Shown piece by piece: positions 1 through 7,238 of a stretch of 64,000 nucleotides of DNA (the first letter of the stretch is position 1; each line of letters opens with the position of its first letter). Made by a program: the position numbers and the translations under genes. The stretch is from NCBI RefSeq assembly GCF_021044685.1, contig NZ_CP088014.1:2962001-3026000 (forward strand), given 5' to 3'. This stretch comes from Bradyrhizobium daqingense. Its GTDB lineage: Bacteria > Pseudomonadota > Alphaproteobacteria > Rhizobiales > Xanthobacteraceae. The notes beneath the pieces are model-generated. The model saw nothing but the letters and a program-made list of their open reading frames with translations. It ran no database searches and was not told where the DNA came from.

Positions 1-2
1 CC

Positions 3-422
3 ACGCTCGTCTTCGCCTCGCGCGCGCCGCAGGCGGACATCGCGAAGCTGAAGCAGCGGATGGGGTGGACCATGCCATGGGTCACCATCACCGACAGCTT
101 CGATGCCGATTTCGGCGTGGACGAATGGCACGGGACGAACGTGTTCTACCGTGACGGGGACCGGGTCTTCCGCACCTATTTCGTCAAGAGCCGCGGCGAC
201 GAGCAGATGGGCGGCACCTGGAACTACCTCGACATCACGCCGCTCGGCCGGCAGGAGGTGTGGGAGGACTCGCCGCAGGGCTATCCGCAGACCCCGACCT
301 ACAAATGGTGGAATTGGCACGACAGCTACGCCGAAGGCGCGGCGCCCGACAAGAAATGGGTCGAGATCTCGGACGCAGGCGAGAAGGCTTTTCGCGAGGA
401 GGCCGCGGGAGAGAGGAAATGA
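3..422 (+). CDS. DUF899 family protein, 5'-truncated by the window edge
   Basis: The frame is open from the first bases of the window (reading TLVFASRAPQADIAK before the first Met), so the N-terminus lies outside. The visible 139 residues resemble the C-terminal part of DUF899 proteins, a thioredoxin-fold-like family of unknown role. Typical signs are the stretch GTNVFYRDGDRVFRTYF, the segment GGTWNYLDITPLGRQEVWED, and the Trp/Pro-rich end PTYKWWNWHDSY. The stop overlaps the next start in an ATGA, so the two genes are probably translated together. Family assignment is from recognition of the sequence; the biochemical function is not known to me. Confidence 0.75.
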   Translation, partial: TLVFASRAPQADIAKLKQRMGWTMPWVTITDSFDADFGVDEWHGTNVFYRDGDRVFRTYFVKSRGDEQMGGTWNYLDITPLGRQEVWEDSPQGYPQTPTYKWWNWHDSYAEGAAPDKKWVEISDAGEKAFREEAAGERK

Positions 423-748
423 GCTGCTCCGTCGGCGCGGCCGCCGGCAGCCGTGATGGCGTCGCGGCCGCGCGTCATCTCGCCAGATGGCTGGGGCTGG
501 CGGCAACGCCAACCTTCGCGATCATGGCCGCGGCGACGGCTCTGTCCGGCAGCGACGCGGCGGACACGCTCTGCGCCACCGGACACGGGTCCGTGCTGGT
601 CGGGATGGTGCCGATGTATCTCCTGATGAGCGCGCTTCATTCGGCAGCGTGGCTGCGGCTGATTGCGGGGCGGTGGCCGCGAGGAGCTCCCGCCGGTGTG
701 AACGCCTCGTCCTTCGAGACGCGCGCGAGGGCGCGCTCCTCAGGATGA
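419..748 (+). CDS. small hydrophobic membrane protein coupled to the DUF899 gene
   Basis: This 109-aa frame starts with the ATG that overlaps the TGA of the DUF899 gene, which decides the start. It has two hydrophobic segments: about residues 25-42 (WLGLAATPTFAIMAAATALS) and about residues 58-78 (SVLVGMVPMYLLMSALHSAA), so it is likely an inner-membrane protein. The last 14 or so residues (ASSFETRARARSSG) are encoded by a copy of a palindromic repeat, which suggests the repeat replaced the original C-terminus. I do not recognise a named family. The coupling suggests it acts with the DUF899 protein, but this is inference. Confidence 0.6.
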   Translation: MSCSVGAAAGSRDGVAAARHLARWLGLAATPTFAIMAAATALSGSDAADTLCATGHGSVLVGMVPMYLLMSALHSAAWLRLIAGRWPRGAPAGVNASSFETRARARSSG

Positions 749-750
749 GG
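709..750. repeat. palindromic intergenic repeat, family R1, copy 1
   Basis: This copy reads as CCTTCGAGACG ... CTCCTCAGGATGAGG with a GC-rich hairpin centre. Three further copies lie at 795-837, 1138-1179 and 1238-1281. This copy supplies the 3' end of the preceding CDS. Confidence 0.75.
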
Positions 751-789
751 CTGAGCAGCACCATGCCCGTTGAAGCTGCCGCGATACAC

Positions 790-1126
790 TCAGCCCTCAT
801 CCTGAGGGCCCGCCGCAGGCGGGCGTCTCGAAGGATGATGCGATCCGCGCTTTGCCAGCTCATGAAGCCGGGCAAATCGCCCCGCATGAAAGCTTCCTTC
901 TTGGCGCGGCTCCATTTCTTGAGCTTGCGTTCGCATTCGATCGCATCGGTAATGCGATCGAACCATTGAGAGAAGATGAGGGGTCACGGGGCGACGCGAC
1001 TTTGTGTAGCCCTCGAACGCACCAGCATTATGCTGCGCGACCCTGATTTCGAGCTCGGTGCGCGTCGTGCCGATAGTAGCTGCCGTCGGCGCATCTGAGA
1101 ATGTAGAGGTACGCTCCTTCAGTCAT
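790..1126 (-). pseudogene. GIY-YIG endonuclease (UPF0213 type), decayed by three frameshifts
   Basis: Reading the minus strand from an ATG at 1126, the pieces join into one family-like protein. MTEGAYLYILRCADGSYY is followed by a 2-base loss near 1073. Next comes GTTRTELEIRVAQHNAGAFE and the nearby SRRPVT, then a 1-base gain near 980-987. Then follow FSQWFDRITDAIECERKLKK and SRAKKEAFMRGD, then a 1-base loss near 870-878. The end is FARLHELAKRGS, running into the R1 repeat and stopping at 790. The AYLYILRCADGSYY...G block is the GIY-YIG nuclease core. With three frame changes no functional protein can be made unless the assembly contains errors. Small UPF0213 proteins are common and often dispensable. 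Confidence 0.8.
795..837. repeat. palindromic intergenic repeat, family R1, copy 2
   Basis: It reads CCTCATCCTGAGG ... CTCGAAGGATG with a CCCGCCGCAGGCGGG hairpin centre, opposite in orientation to copy 1. It supplies the C-terminal codons of the GIY-YIG pseudogene on the minus strand. Confidence 0.8.
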
Positions 1127-1137
1127 CCTGAACGCCC

Positions 1138-1179
1138 CATCCTTTGAGACGACCGCTTCGCGGTCTCCTCAGGATGAGG
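1138..1179. repeat. palindromic intergenic repeat, family R1, copy 3
   Basis: It reads CATCCTTTGAGACG ... CTCCTCAGGATGAGG, in the same orientation as copy 1, with the centre changed to ACCGCTTCGCGGT, which is itself a perfect hairpin. Confidence 0.75.
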
Positions 1180-1237
1180 CTAACTGGTAGCCGTGCCTTG
1201 GCGCAAGCGTCGAAGAATTGGCGGCCACGAAATCCGA

Positions 1238-1281
1238 CCTCATCCTGAGGAGCCCGCCGCAGGCGGGCGTCTCGAAGGATG
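1238..1281. repeat. palindromic intergenic repeat, family R1, copy 4
   Basis: It reads CCTCATCCTGAGGAGCCCG ... CTCGAAGGATG, in the opposite orientation to copy 3. Copies 3 and 4 together form a large inverted arrangement downstream of the cytochrome gene. Confidence 0.8.
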
Positions 1282-1315
1282 CGCTACACCAAGAATTGCG
1301 CGGCGTATCCGAGTC

Positions 1316-1732
1316 TTATTGCCCGCCCGCCGCCGCCAAATAAGCCACCACCTTCGCCGCCTCATCCGCCGAGATGCCGCCATAGGGCTGCATCTTGTGA
1401 CCGGACACGACCTCGTCCGGCTTCACCATGAAGCGCGTGAGCTTGTCCTGGTCCCAGTTGAAGCCGGCCTCTTTCATCGAGGACGAGTAGTTGTAGTTCG
1501 GCAGCGAGCCGGCCTTGCGGCCGACGATCTTGTTGAGGTTGGGGCCGAGGCGGTTGTCGCCTTCCTTCATGGAGTGGCAGGTGCGGCAGGAATTGTTGAA
1601 GGCTTGGTGACCGGCCTCACCGCTCGCCGGCTGCTGCGCAAGCGAAGAGGGCGCGAACAACAGCAACGCCAGTGCTCCGCCGGCGATGGCGTGCAGCCAT
1701 GGGCTTGGCGAGGATTGCGGGCGTGATTGCAT
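1316..1732 (-). CDS. c-type cytochrome (class I, cytochrome c2-like), exported
   Basis: This 138-aa protein starts with a signal peptide: hydrophobic core at about residues 14-28, with cleavage probably after SLAQ near residue 33. The haem-binding motif CRTCH is at 49-53. The likely distal Met ligand is M114 in GHKMQPYGG, as in cytochrome c2/c550 proteins. It should carry electrons in the periplasm. The start at 1732 is chosen because GGAGG lies 5 bases upstream; in-frame Met codons at 1744 and 1789 lack such a site. It is downstream of, and in the same direction as, the L,D-transpeptidase, but a terminator separates them, so it is probably transcribed on its own. Redox partners are unknown. 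Confidence 0.88.
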   Translation of the reverse strand: MQSRPQSSPSPWLHAIAGGALALLLFAPSSLAQQPASGEAGHQAFNNSCRTCHSMKEGDNRLGPNLNKIVGRKAGSLPNYNYSSSMKEAGFNWDQDKLTRFMVKPDEVVSGHKMQPYGGISADEAAKVVAYLAAAGGQ

Positions 1733-1796
1733 GTGCGCCTCCATTGCGGACCGCGCCGCAGCAAGCGCGTCTCGGCGTGTCGAGGGCAAACGAAAA

Positions 1797-1825
1797 CGGC
1801 CCCGGTGGGTTCCGGGGCCGCTCGC
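1797..1825 (-). terminator. Rho-independent terminator of the L,D-transpeptidase gene
   Basis: CGGCCCCGG and CCGGGGCCG form a perfect 9-bp stem around TGGGTT. On the minus strand the stem is followed by GTTTTCGTTT, as expected for termination of the gene ending at 1844. Confidence 0.75.
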
Positions 1826-1843
1826 GTCAGAATGTCCTGCTGC

Positions 1844-2560
1844 TCAGCGCGTTGCGCTGCCGAGTTCCGCCCTGCGTTCCGTCATCGGCAGCACCACGAC
1901 CTTGGTGCCGACGTTGACGCGGGCGTAGAGATCGGTGACGTCCTCGTTGGTCATGCGGATGCAGCCGGAGGAGACGCGCTTGCCGATGGTCTCGGGGGCG
2001 TTGGTGCCGTGAATGCGGTAGATGGTGCCGCCGAGATACATGGCGCGCGCGCCGAGCGGATTGCCGGGGCCGCCGGCCATGTGGCGCGGCAGATAGGGTT
2101 GGCGGGCGATCATCTCCGGCGGCGGGGTCCAAGCCGGCCACTCGGCCTTGCGGCTCACCGACTGGATGCCGGACCAGGTGAAGCCGTCGCGGCCGACGCC
2201 GATGCCGTAGCGCAGCGCCTGTCCGTTGCCGAGCACGTAATAGAGATAGGTGTTGGGCGTATCGATGATGATGGTGCCCGGCGCCTCGCGCGTCGCGTAA
2301 GCGACGGTCTGGCGGCGGAAGCGGGCCGGCAGTTCGACCGCGTCCTGATCCTCGGACGGCTCGGTCTGGTAGGTCGGCGCCTGATAAGGCTGATAGGGCT
2401 GGAACGGCTGCGGCGCGGCCATCGGCGGCAGCGGCTGGAAGAACGGAAAGATCTGCACCGGCGCGGCGTTGGCCGCACCTGCGAACGCGATGGCGGAGAT
2501 CGTCACTGCACCGACGACAACGGCGCGCGAATAGGTCTTGAAGGTGTCCAGATTGAACAT
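1844..2560 (-). CDS. L,D-transpeptidase (ErfK/YbiS/YcfS/YnhG family), exported
   Basis: This 238-aa protein has a signal peptide (about residues 1-32, ending GAANA-A). A Pro/Gln/Tyr-rich spacer (35-65) and a YkuD catalytic domain (about 95-228) follow. The active-site block HGTNAPETIGKRVSSGCIRM has H184 and the nucleophile C200. Such enzymes form 3-3 cross-links in peptidoglycan or attach proteins to it in the periplasm. The gene stands alone, divergent from the glycosyltransferase at 2835, with its own terminator. The number of paralogues in alphaproteobacteria is large, so the exact cross-linking role cannot be assigned. Confidence 0.92.
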   Translation of the reverse strand: MFNLDTFKTYSRAVVVGAVTISAIAFAGAANAAPVQIFPFFQPLPPMAAPQPFQPYQPYQAPTYQTEPSEDQDAVELPARFRRQTVAYATREAPGTIIIDTPNTYLYYVLGNGQALRYGIGVGRDGFTWSGIQSVSRKAEWPAWTPPPEMIARQPYLPRHMAGGPGNPLGARAMYLGGTIYRIHGTNAPETIGKRVSSGCIRMTNEDVTDLYARVNVGTKVVVLPMTERRAELGSATR

Positions 2561-2834
2561 TTGATCGCCCCTGTTTGCTCGGTGTTTTGCTCACCGCGGC
2601 ACCGTTTCGGTGCTCCGTTGCGTAAGATCATTAACGACAAGTCGTTTCGGGACATTTGCGCGGAAAACCGAAAACGGTTTCATCGCGGCAAGAATTGTTT
2701 CATGACAGTTTCGTGGCCGCGCGGCGCCGTTAACGAACAAAACAGCCCGCAGACACTTCTATGACGTCACACGCCTGAAATATCCTTCGTTGATGGTCGA
2801 TGCCTGAGAATCATCAAACTCTCGGGATTTTCCC

Positions 2835-3887
2835 ATGCGGGTATTAATCGCGACTGACGCCTGGCATCCGCAGGTCAACGGCGTGGTGCGGACGCTGACC
2901 TCGCTGGCGAACGCGACCAAGGCCCTCGACGTCGAGATCGACTTCCTCACCCCGGACGGCTTTAGGTCCTGGCCGCTGCCGACCTATCCCGGCCTGCGCT
3001 TCGCGCTGCCTTCGGCGAAGGAGATCGCGTGGCGGATCGAGAAGGCGGCCCCGGACGCGCTGCACATCGCCACCGAAGGGCCGATCGGCTGGGCCGCGCG
3101 GGCCTATTGCCGCCGCAACCGGCTCGCTTTCACCACCTCCTATACGACGCGCTTCCCCGAATATGTCTCGGTGCGGACCGGCATCCCCGCGAGCGTCGGC
3201 TATGCCGTGCTGCGCCACTTCCACGATGCCGCCGCGATGACGATGGTGGCGACGCCTTCGCTGCGGCAGGAATTGTCCGAGCGCGGCTTCAAGCGGCTCG
3301 GCTTCTGGACCCGCGGCGTCAACACCGAGCTATTCCATCCCGATGCTCCGGCCCAGCTCGACCTGCCGCGCCCGATCTTCATGACGATGGGGCGCGTTGC
3401 GGTGGAGAAGAATCTCGACGCGTTCCTCTCGCTCGATCTGCCCGGCACGAAGGTCGTCGTCGGCGACGGCCCGCAGAAGGCGGCGCTCGAAAAGAAATAT
3501 CCCGCCGCCGTCTTCCTCGGCGAGAAGAAGGGCGCGGATCTCACCGCGCATCTCGCCGCGGCCGACGTGTTCGTGTTTCCGAGCCTGACCGACACTTTTG
3601 GCGTGGTGCAGCTCGAAGCGCTCGCCTGCGGCACGCCGGTTGCGGCGTTCCCGGTGACGGGTCCGAAGGACGTCATCGCCGATCATCCGATCGGCGCGAT
3701 CGACCATGATCTGCGCACCGCGTGCCTGCGTGCGCTCACGATGTCGCGCGCGACCTGCCGCAACTTCGCGCTGGAGCGCTCTTGGGAGAACAGCGCGCGC
3801 CAGTTCGTCGGCAATCTCACTTCACTTCAGCCCAGCCGCGCCTTGCGCGCCTCGCCACGCATGGCGCGGCGGCCGGTCCGCGGTTGA
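2835..3887 (+). CDS. GT4-type glycosyltransferase (GT-B fold)
   Basis: This 350-aa protein starts MRVLIATDAWHPQVNGVVRT, the usual opening of GT4 enzymes with the sugar- or lipid-acceptor loop. An N-terminal acceptor domain is followed by a C-terminal nucleotide-sugar domain: FMTMGRVAVEKNLDAFL near 178 and the conserved TFGVVQLEALACGTPVAA near 254, which carries the E of the EX7E-like motif. Homologues include mannosyl- and glucosyltransferases acting on lipids. It is followed after 33 bases by a methyltransferase in the same direction, so an operon is likely. Substrate unknown; a lipid acceptor is suggested by the neighbours only. Confidence 0.85.
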   Translation: MRVLIATDAWHPQVNGVVRTLTSLANATKALDVEIDFLTPDGFRSWPLPTYPGLRFALPSAKEIAWRIEKAAPDALHIATEGPIGWAARAYCRRNRLAFTTSYTTRFPEYVSVRTGIPASVGYAVLRHFHDAAAMTMVATPSLRQELSERGFKRLGFWTRGVNTELFHPDAPAQLDLPRPIFMTMGRVAVEKNLDAFLSLDLPGTKVVVGDGPQKAALEKKYPAAVFLGEKKGADLTAHLAAADVFVFPSLTDTFGVVQLEALACGTPVAAFPVTGPKDVIADHPIGAIDHDLRTACLRALTMSRATCRNFALERSWENSARQFVGNLTSLQPSRALRASPRMARRPVRG

Positions 3888-3920
3888 TCTCCCGTTTGAA
3901 CCACAGCGAGAACCTCATCG

Positions 3921-4610
3921 ATGGCTAAGATCATGAACTTCGACGGTACCCAGCAGCTCGATCTCACCCGTGGCACGGTCGAGCAGGCCTATGACCGCTG
4001 GGCGCCGGTCTACGATCTCGTGTTCGGGGGCGTGTTCGCCAAGGGTCGGCAGGCGGCGATCGCGGCGACCAACAAGATCGGCGGTCGCGTGCTCGAGGTC
4101 GGCGTCGGCACCGGCATCTCGCTGCCGCTCTATGCGCCGAACCTGCGCATCTTCGGCACCGACATTTCGGAAGCGATGCTGGACAAGGCGCGTCGCCGCG
4201 TTGCCGAGGGCAATCTGAAGAACGTCGAGGGCCTCGCGGTGATGGACGCCGAGAAGCTCGAATTCCCGGACAATTCCTTCGACGTCGTGATGGCGCAATA
4301 TGTCGTGACCGCCGTGCCCAACCCGGAAAAGGCGCTCGACGAGTTCGCGCGCGTGCTGCGCCCGGGCGGCGAACTGATCATCCTCACCCGCGTCAGCGCC
4401 GATACCGGCATGCGCCGCTTCATCGAGCAGAAGCTCCAGCCGGTGGTGCGTCCGCTCGGCTTCCGCACCGCCGAGTTCGCCTGGTCGCGTTACGCCAAGT
4501 GGCTTGCCGGCGCGCGCGGCATGGAGCTCGCCGAGCGCCGCCTGATCCCGCCGCTCGGGCACTTCTCGCTGGTGCGCTTCCGCAAGGTCGACGTCGCCAA
4601 AGCGGCCTGA
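3921..4610 (+). CDS. class I SAM-dependent methyltransferase, PmtA/UbiE-like
   Basis: This 229-aa enzyme has the SAM-binding motif I VLEVGVGTGISLPLY at 57-71 and the acidic GTDIS at 79-83. The motif FDVVMAQYVVTAVPNPEKAL lies near 120, and VLRPGGELIILTR near 145. The opening AYDRWAPVYDLVFGGVFAKG is typical of phosphatidylethanolamine N-methyltransferases of the Rhodobacter type and of UbiE-like enzymes. Bradyrhizobia are known to carry several such Pmt homologues for phosphatidylcholine synthesis. The position beside glycosyltransferase, aminotransferase and decarboxylase genes supports a lipid substrate, but a quinone or other small molecule cannot be excluded. Confidence 0.8.
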   Translation: MAKIMNFDGTQQLDLTRGTVEQAYDRWAPVYDLVFGGVFAKGRQAAIAATNKIGGRVLEVGVGTGISLPLYAPNLRIFGTDISEAMLDKARRRVAEGNLKNVEGLAVMDAEKLEFPDNSFDVVMAQYVVTAVPNPEKALDEFARVLRPGGELIILTRVSADTGMRRFIEQKLQPVVRPLGFRTAEFAWSRYAKWLAGARGMELAERRLIPPLGHFSLVRFRKVDVAKAA

Positions 4611-4732
4611 GTTTACGCGTCCCTCGTGCGTCATCCCGCCGCTGCGCATCGTCACATGACAAAATGATGATGTCACACGGCCTACATCGAATCCCTGTAA
4701 ATCCTGAACCCGAAAGCATTTTGGGGGAGAGC

Positions 4733-5392
4733 ATGATCAAGAATTACCTCGAGCAGCTGCGGATCCAGCGCTGGGACGACCATCGCTACTATCACCACAG
4801 CCGCATCAATCAGAGCCTGCACTTCGTCAGCGCGCTGAGCTTCCTCTTCGCCTATGTCTGGCTCTTCATCGACCCCGTGATCTCGGCGCTGGTCGGCTGG
4901 CTGGTCTCGATGACCTCGCGCCAGGCCGGTCACTTCTTCTTCGAGCCGCACGATTACGACCACATCAACCAGGCGACGCACGAGTACAAGGAAGAGATCA
5001 AGGTCGGTTACAACCTGCAGCGCAAGGTGGTGCTGATGGCGATCTGGGCACTCTCGCCGCTGGTGCTGTTCGTCGATCCCACGCTGTTCGGCCTGTTTAC
5101 CCCCTGGGCTTCGGCGACCGACTTCATGCGTCAGACGGCCAAGATCTGGCTCTTCATCGGCGGCGGCGGTCTTCTGTTCCGCACCGTGCATCTGTTCTTC
5201 ATCCGCGATGTCGAGACCGGCCTCGTCTGGATGACCAAGATCCTGACCGACCCGTTCCATGATCTGATGCTCTATCGCGGAGCTCCGCTGGCCCTGATGC
5301 GCGGCGAATTGATGGACCCCGGCCTGCACCTCAACCCCGAGCACACGCTGGGCCTCGTCGGCGAGCCCACGCTCGAAGAGCAGCACGCCTGA
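4733..5392 (+). CDS. conserved multi-pass membrane protein of unknown function
   Basis: This 219-aa protein begins at the ATG preceded by TTGGGGGAGAGC, a strong ribosome-binding site; the open frame extends upstream into the methyltransferase but has no better start. Hydrophobic segments are near 32-60 (paired), 103-125 and 138-158. His-rich motifs stand out: DDHRYYHHSRINQSLHF at 16-32, then RQAGHFFFEPHDYDH at 63-77. The pattern of R-x-N-x-x-LHF followed by GHFFFE recalls DUF962/Mpo1-like membrane dioxygenases that bind iron through His, but the match is partial. It may belong to the same operon as the two genes upstream. Confidence 0.75.
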   Translation: MIKNYLEQLRIQRWDDHRYYHHSRINQSLHFVSALSFLFAYVWLFIDPVISALVGWLVSMTSRQAGHFFFEPHDYDHINQATHEYKEEIKVGYNLQRKVVLMAIWALSPLVLFVDPTLFGLFTPWASATDFMRQTAKIWLFIGGGGLLFRTVHLFFIRDVETGLVWMTKILTDPFHDLMLYRGAPLALMRGELMDPGLHLNPEHTLGLVGEPTLEEQHA

Positions 5393-5432
5393 GCGCGCTG
5401 CGCATATCAGATCCTCCGATGTTGATTGGCTA

Positions 5433-5521
5433 CGTCATGCCCGGCCTTGTGCCGGGCATCCACGTCTTGGAGCAATCGTGTGGAGACGCGTGGATGGCCG
5501 GGACAAGCCGGGCCATGACGG
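5433..5521. repeat. palindromic intergenic repeat, family R2, copy 1
   Basis: It begins CGTCATGCCCGGCCTTGTGC and ends ACAAGCCGGGCCATGACGG, with GCATCCACG and CGTGGATGGC as inner inverted arms. Copies lie at 8814-8850 (half) and 26377-26464. It sits between convergent genes. Confidence 0.8.
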
Positions 5522-5538
5522 TATTGCAGAAATCAGCC

Positions 5539-7203
5539 TCAGCGCCCGAAGCGCTTGGCCAGCATCTCTTTCAGGATCTGACGCTTGATGTTCTTGTTGG
5601 TGAGCACACCGTCGTGCCACCAGAAGCCGTCAGCCTTCATCTTCTCGGCGGCACGAACGAAGCGTTCGGCGACCTCGGTGAAGTCGGCGTCGGTGTAGTT
5701 GAGGCTGAAGATCAGCCGTCCGGTGCCGACCCAGCTCAGCGCCAGACCTTCGGCGCGCAGGTAGTATTGCAGCATCCAATTGTAGCGGGACGGCGTGGTG
5801 TATTTCACCGTCCAGATCGAGGAGAAATTCGCGAAGCGCACCGGCAGGCCGGCATCGGTCATCATCCGGTTGAGCTTTTCGACGCGGCCGTTCCAGGTCT
5901 CGTCGAGGCCCTTATAGACCGCGCGGAAGTTGGGGCTGGCGAGACGGCTCAGGAACTCGTCCATCGCCGTCATGACGTAAGGGTGCGAGTTGAAGGTGCC
6001 GCGGGCGAAGCAGATGTCGGCGGGGCGATCGTCGCGGAAACGGCGCATCAACTCGCGTTTGCCGCAGACGACGCCGACCGGCAGGCCGCCAGCGAGGCTC
6101 TTGCCGTAGGTGACCATGTCGGCGCGCACGCCGAAATAGTCTTGGGCGCCGCCGGCGGCAAGGCGGAAGCCGACGAACACCTCGTCGAAGATCAGCACGA
6201 TGCCGCGCTCGGTGCAGACTTCACGCAGCTTCTTGAGCCACTCGGTGTAGGCCGCACGATCAAAATTGCCGCCGCGGGAGGAATCGACCAGCGAGGAATC
6301 ACCGGGCGCGTTGCCGTTCGGATGCAGGCCCTGGAGCGGGTTGACCAGCACGCAGGCGATGTCCTTGCGCGTCTTCAGGACGTGCAACGTCTTCTCCGAC
6401 ATCTCGGCGAGCGTGTAGGTCTCGTGCGCGGGGATGGGATTGCCGACGCCGGGCTGCACGTCGCCCCACCAGCCGTGATAGGCCCCCGCAAAGCGGACGA
6501 GATGGCTGCGCCTGGTGTGGTAGCGCGCCAGCCGTACCGTCTGCATCACGGCCTCGGTGCCGGACATGTGGAACGAGACTTCGTCGAGGCCGGAGATCTG
6601 GCGGAGCCGCTGCACGTTGTCCAGAATGACGGGGTGGTAGGGGCCGAGCACGGGACCCAGCGCATGCGCGCGCTTCTCGGCGCCCTCGATGCACTCCTTG
6701 TAGAAGTCGTTGCCGAAGATGTTGACGCCGTAGGATCCGGTGAGATCGTAGAAGCTGTTGCCGTCGACATCGGTGACGGTGACGCCGCTGGACGATTCCA
6801 TGAAGGTCGAGGTGCCCAGATGCTCGCGGACGAGACGCGAGAACTGGAACGGCACGCGGTAGCTCTCGGTGAAGTTCAGGTCGGAGATCGTCTCCGCCGC
6901 CTGCTTCGTCATCGCGCGCCCCTTGGGGTAGCGCTCGGCGTAGAGCCTGGCGAGGCGGAAGAACGCGTCCTTGCGTTGCATCACGACGTTGGCGGGCGCG
7001 CCGTCACAGCCGAAATATTTGTCGCCCTCGAACTCGTAGAACGGCAGCAGTTTTGCAACCCGCCGCGACATCTTGGAGTGCCCGGCGAGCGAGCGATGCT
7101 TGGCGCGGGAGAGTTCGAACCGCGCCTTGAGCTTCGGGAAGACGGCGGCAGCGGAGGCTGCGGCGGCCACGGACATCGAGAGAATCGGGAGTGTCGTTTC
7201 CAT
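5539..7203 (-). CDS. class III PLP-dependent aminotransferase, glutamate-1-semialdehyde aminomutase-like
   Basis: This 554-aa protein is longer than usual GSA aminomutases (about 430 aa). The extra part is about 120 N-terminal residues: a weakly hydrophobic start ([14 protein letters not shown]), then a basic region and FEGDKYFGCDGAPANVV. The fold-type I core follows: SGTEAVMQTVRLAR near 214, AYHGWWGD at 241-248, FDEVFVGFR with D340, and the PLP lysine K368 in TYGKSLAGG. It lies 35 bases from, and divergent to, the decarboxylase homologue at 7239, so both share a control region. It is unlikely to be HemL because of the extension and context. A role in making an amino-lipid or amino head group is inference. 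Confidence 0.85.
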   Translation of the reverse strand: METTLPILSMSVAAAASAAAVFPKLKARFELSRAKHRSLAGHSKMSRRVAKLLPFYEFEGDKYFGCDGAPANVVMQRKDAFFRLARLYAERYPKGRAMTKQAAETISDLNFTESYRVPFQFSRLVREHLGTSTFMESSSGVTVTDVDGNSFYDLTGSYGVNIFGNDFYKECIEGAEKRAHALGPVLGPYHPVILDNVQRLRQISGLDEVSFHMSGTEAVMQTVRLARYHTRRSHLVRFAGAYHGWWGDVQPGVGNPIPAHETYTLAEMSEKTLHVLKTRKDIACVLVNPLQGLHPNGNAPGDSSLVDSSRGGNFDRAAYTEWLKKLREVCTERGIVLIFDEVFVGFRLAAGGAQDYFGVRADMVTYGKSLAGGLPVGVVCGKRELMRRFRDDRPADICFARGTFNSHPYVMTAMDEFLSRLASPNFRAVYKGLDETWNGRVEKLNRMMTDAGLPVRFANFSSIWTVKYTTPSRYNWMLQYYLRAEGLALSWVGTGRLIFSLNYTDADFTEVAERFVRAAEKMKADGFWWHDGVLTNKNIKRQILKEMLAKRFGR

Positions 7204-7238
7204 GACAACAAGCGCTAACCCTGCGAGCTGACAGATTC

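Noticed and set aside
5539-7203. Aminotransferase as HpnO of hopanoid synthesis or HemL of haem synthesis
   Set aside because: No hopanoid or haem genes are nearby, and the 120-residue extension does not fit a plain HemL. The family is right but neither role is supported.
5419-7218. Open frame of 599 codons on the plus strand over the aminotransferase
   Set aside because: It is antisense to a gene with complete catalytic motifs, begins in a repeat and has no recognisable domain.
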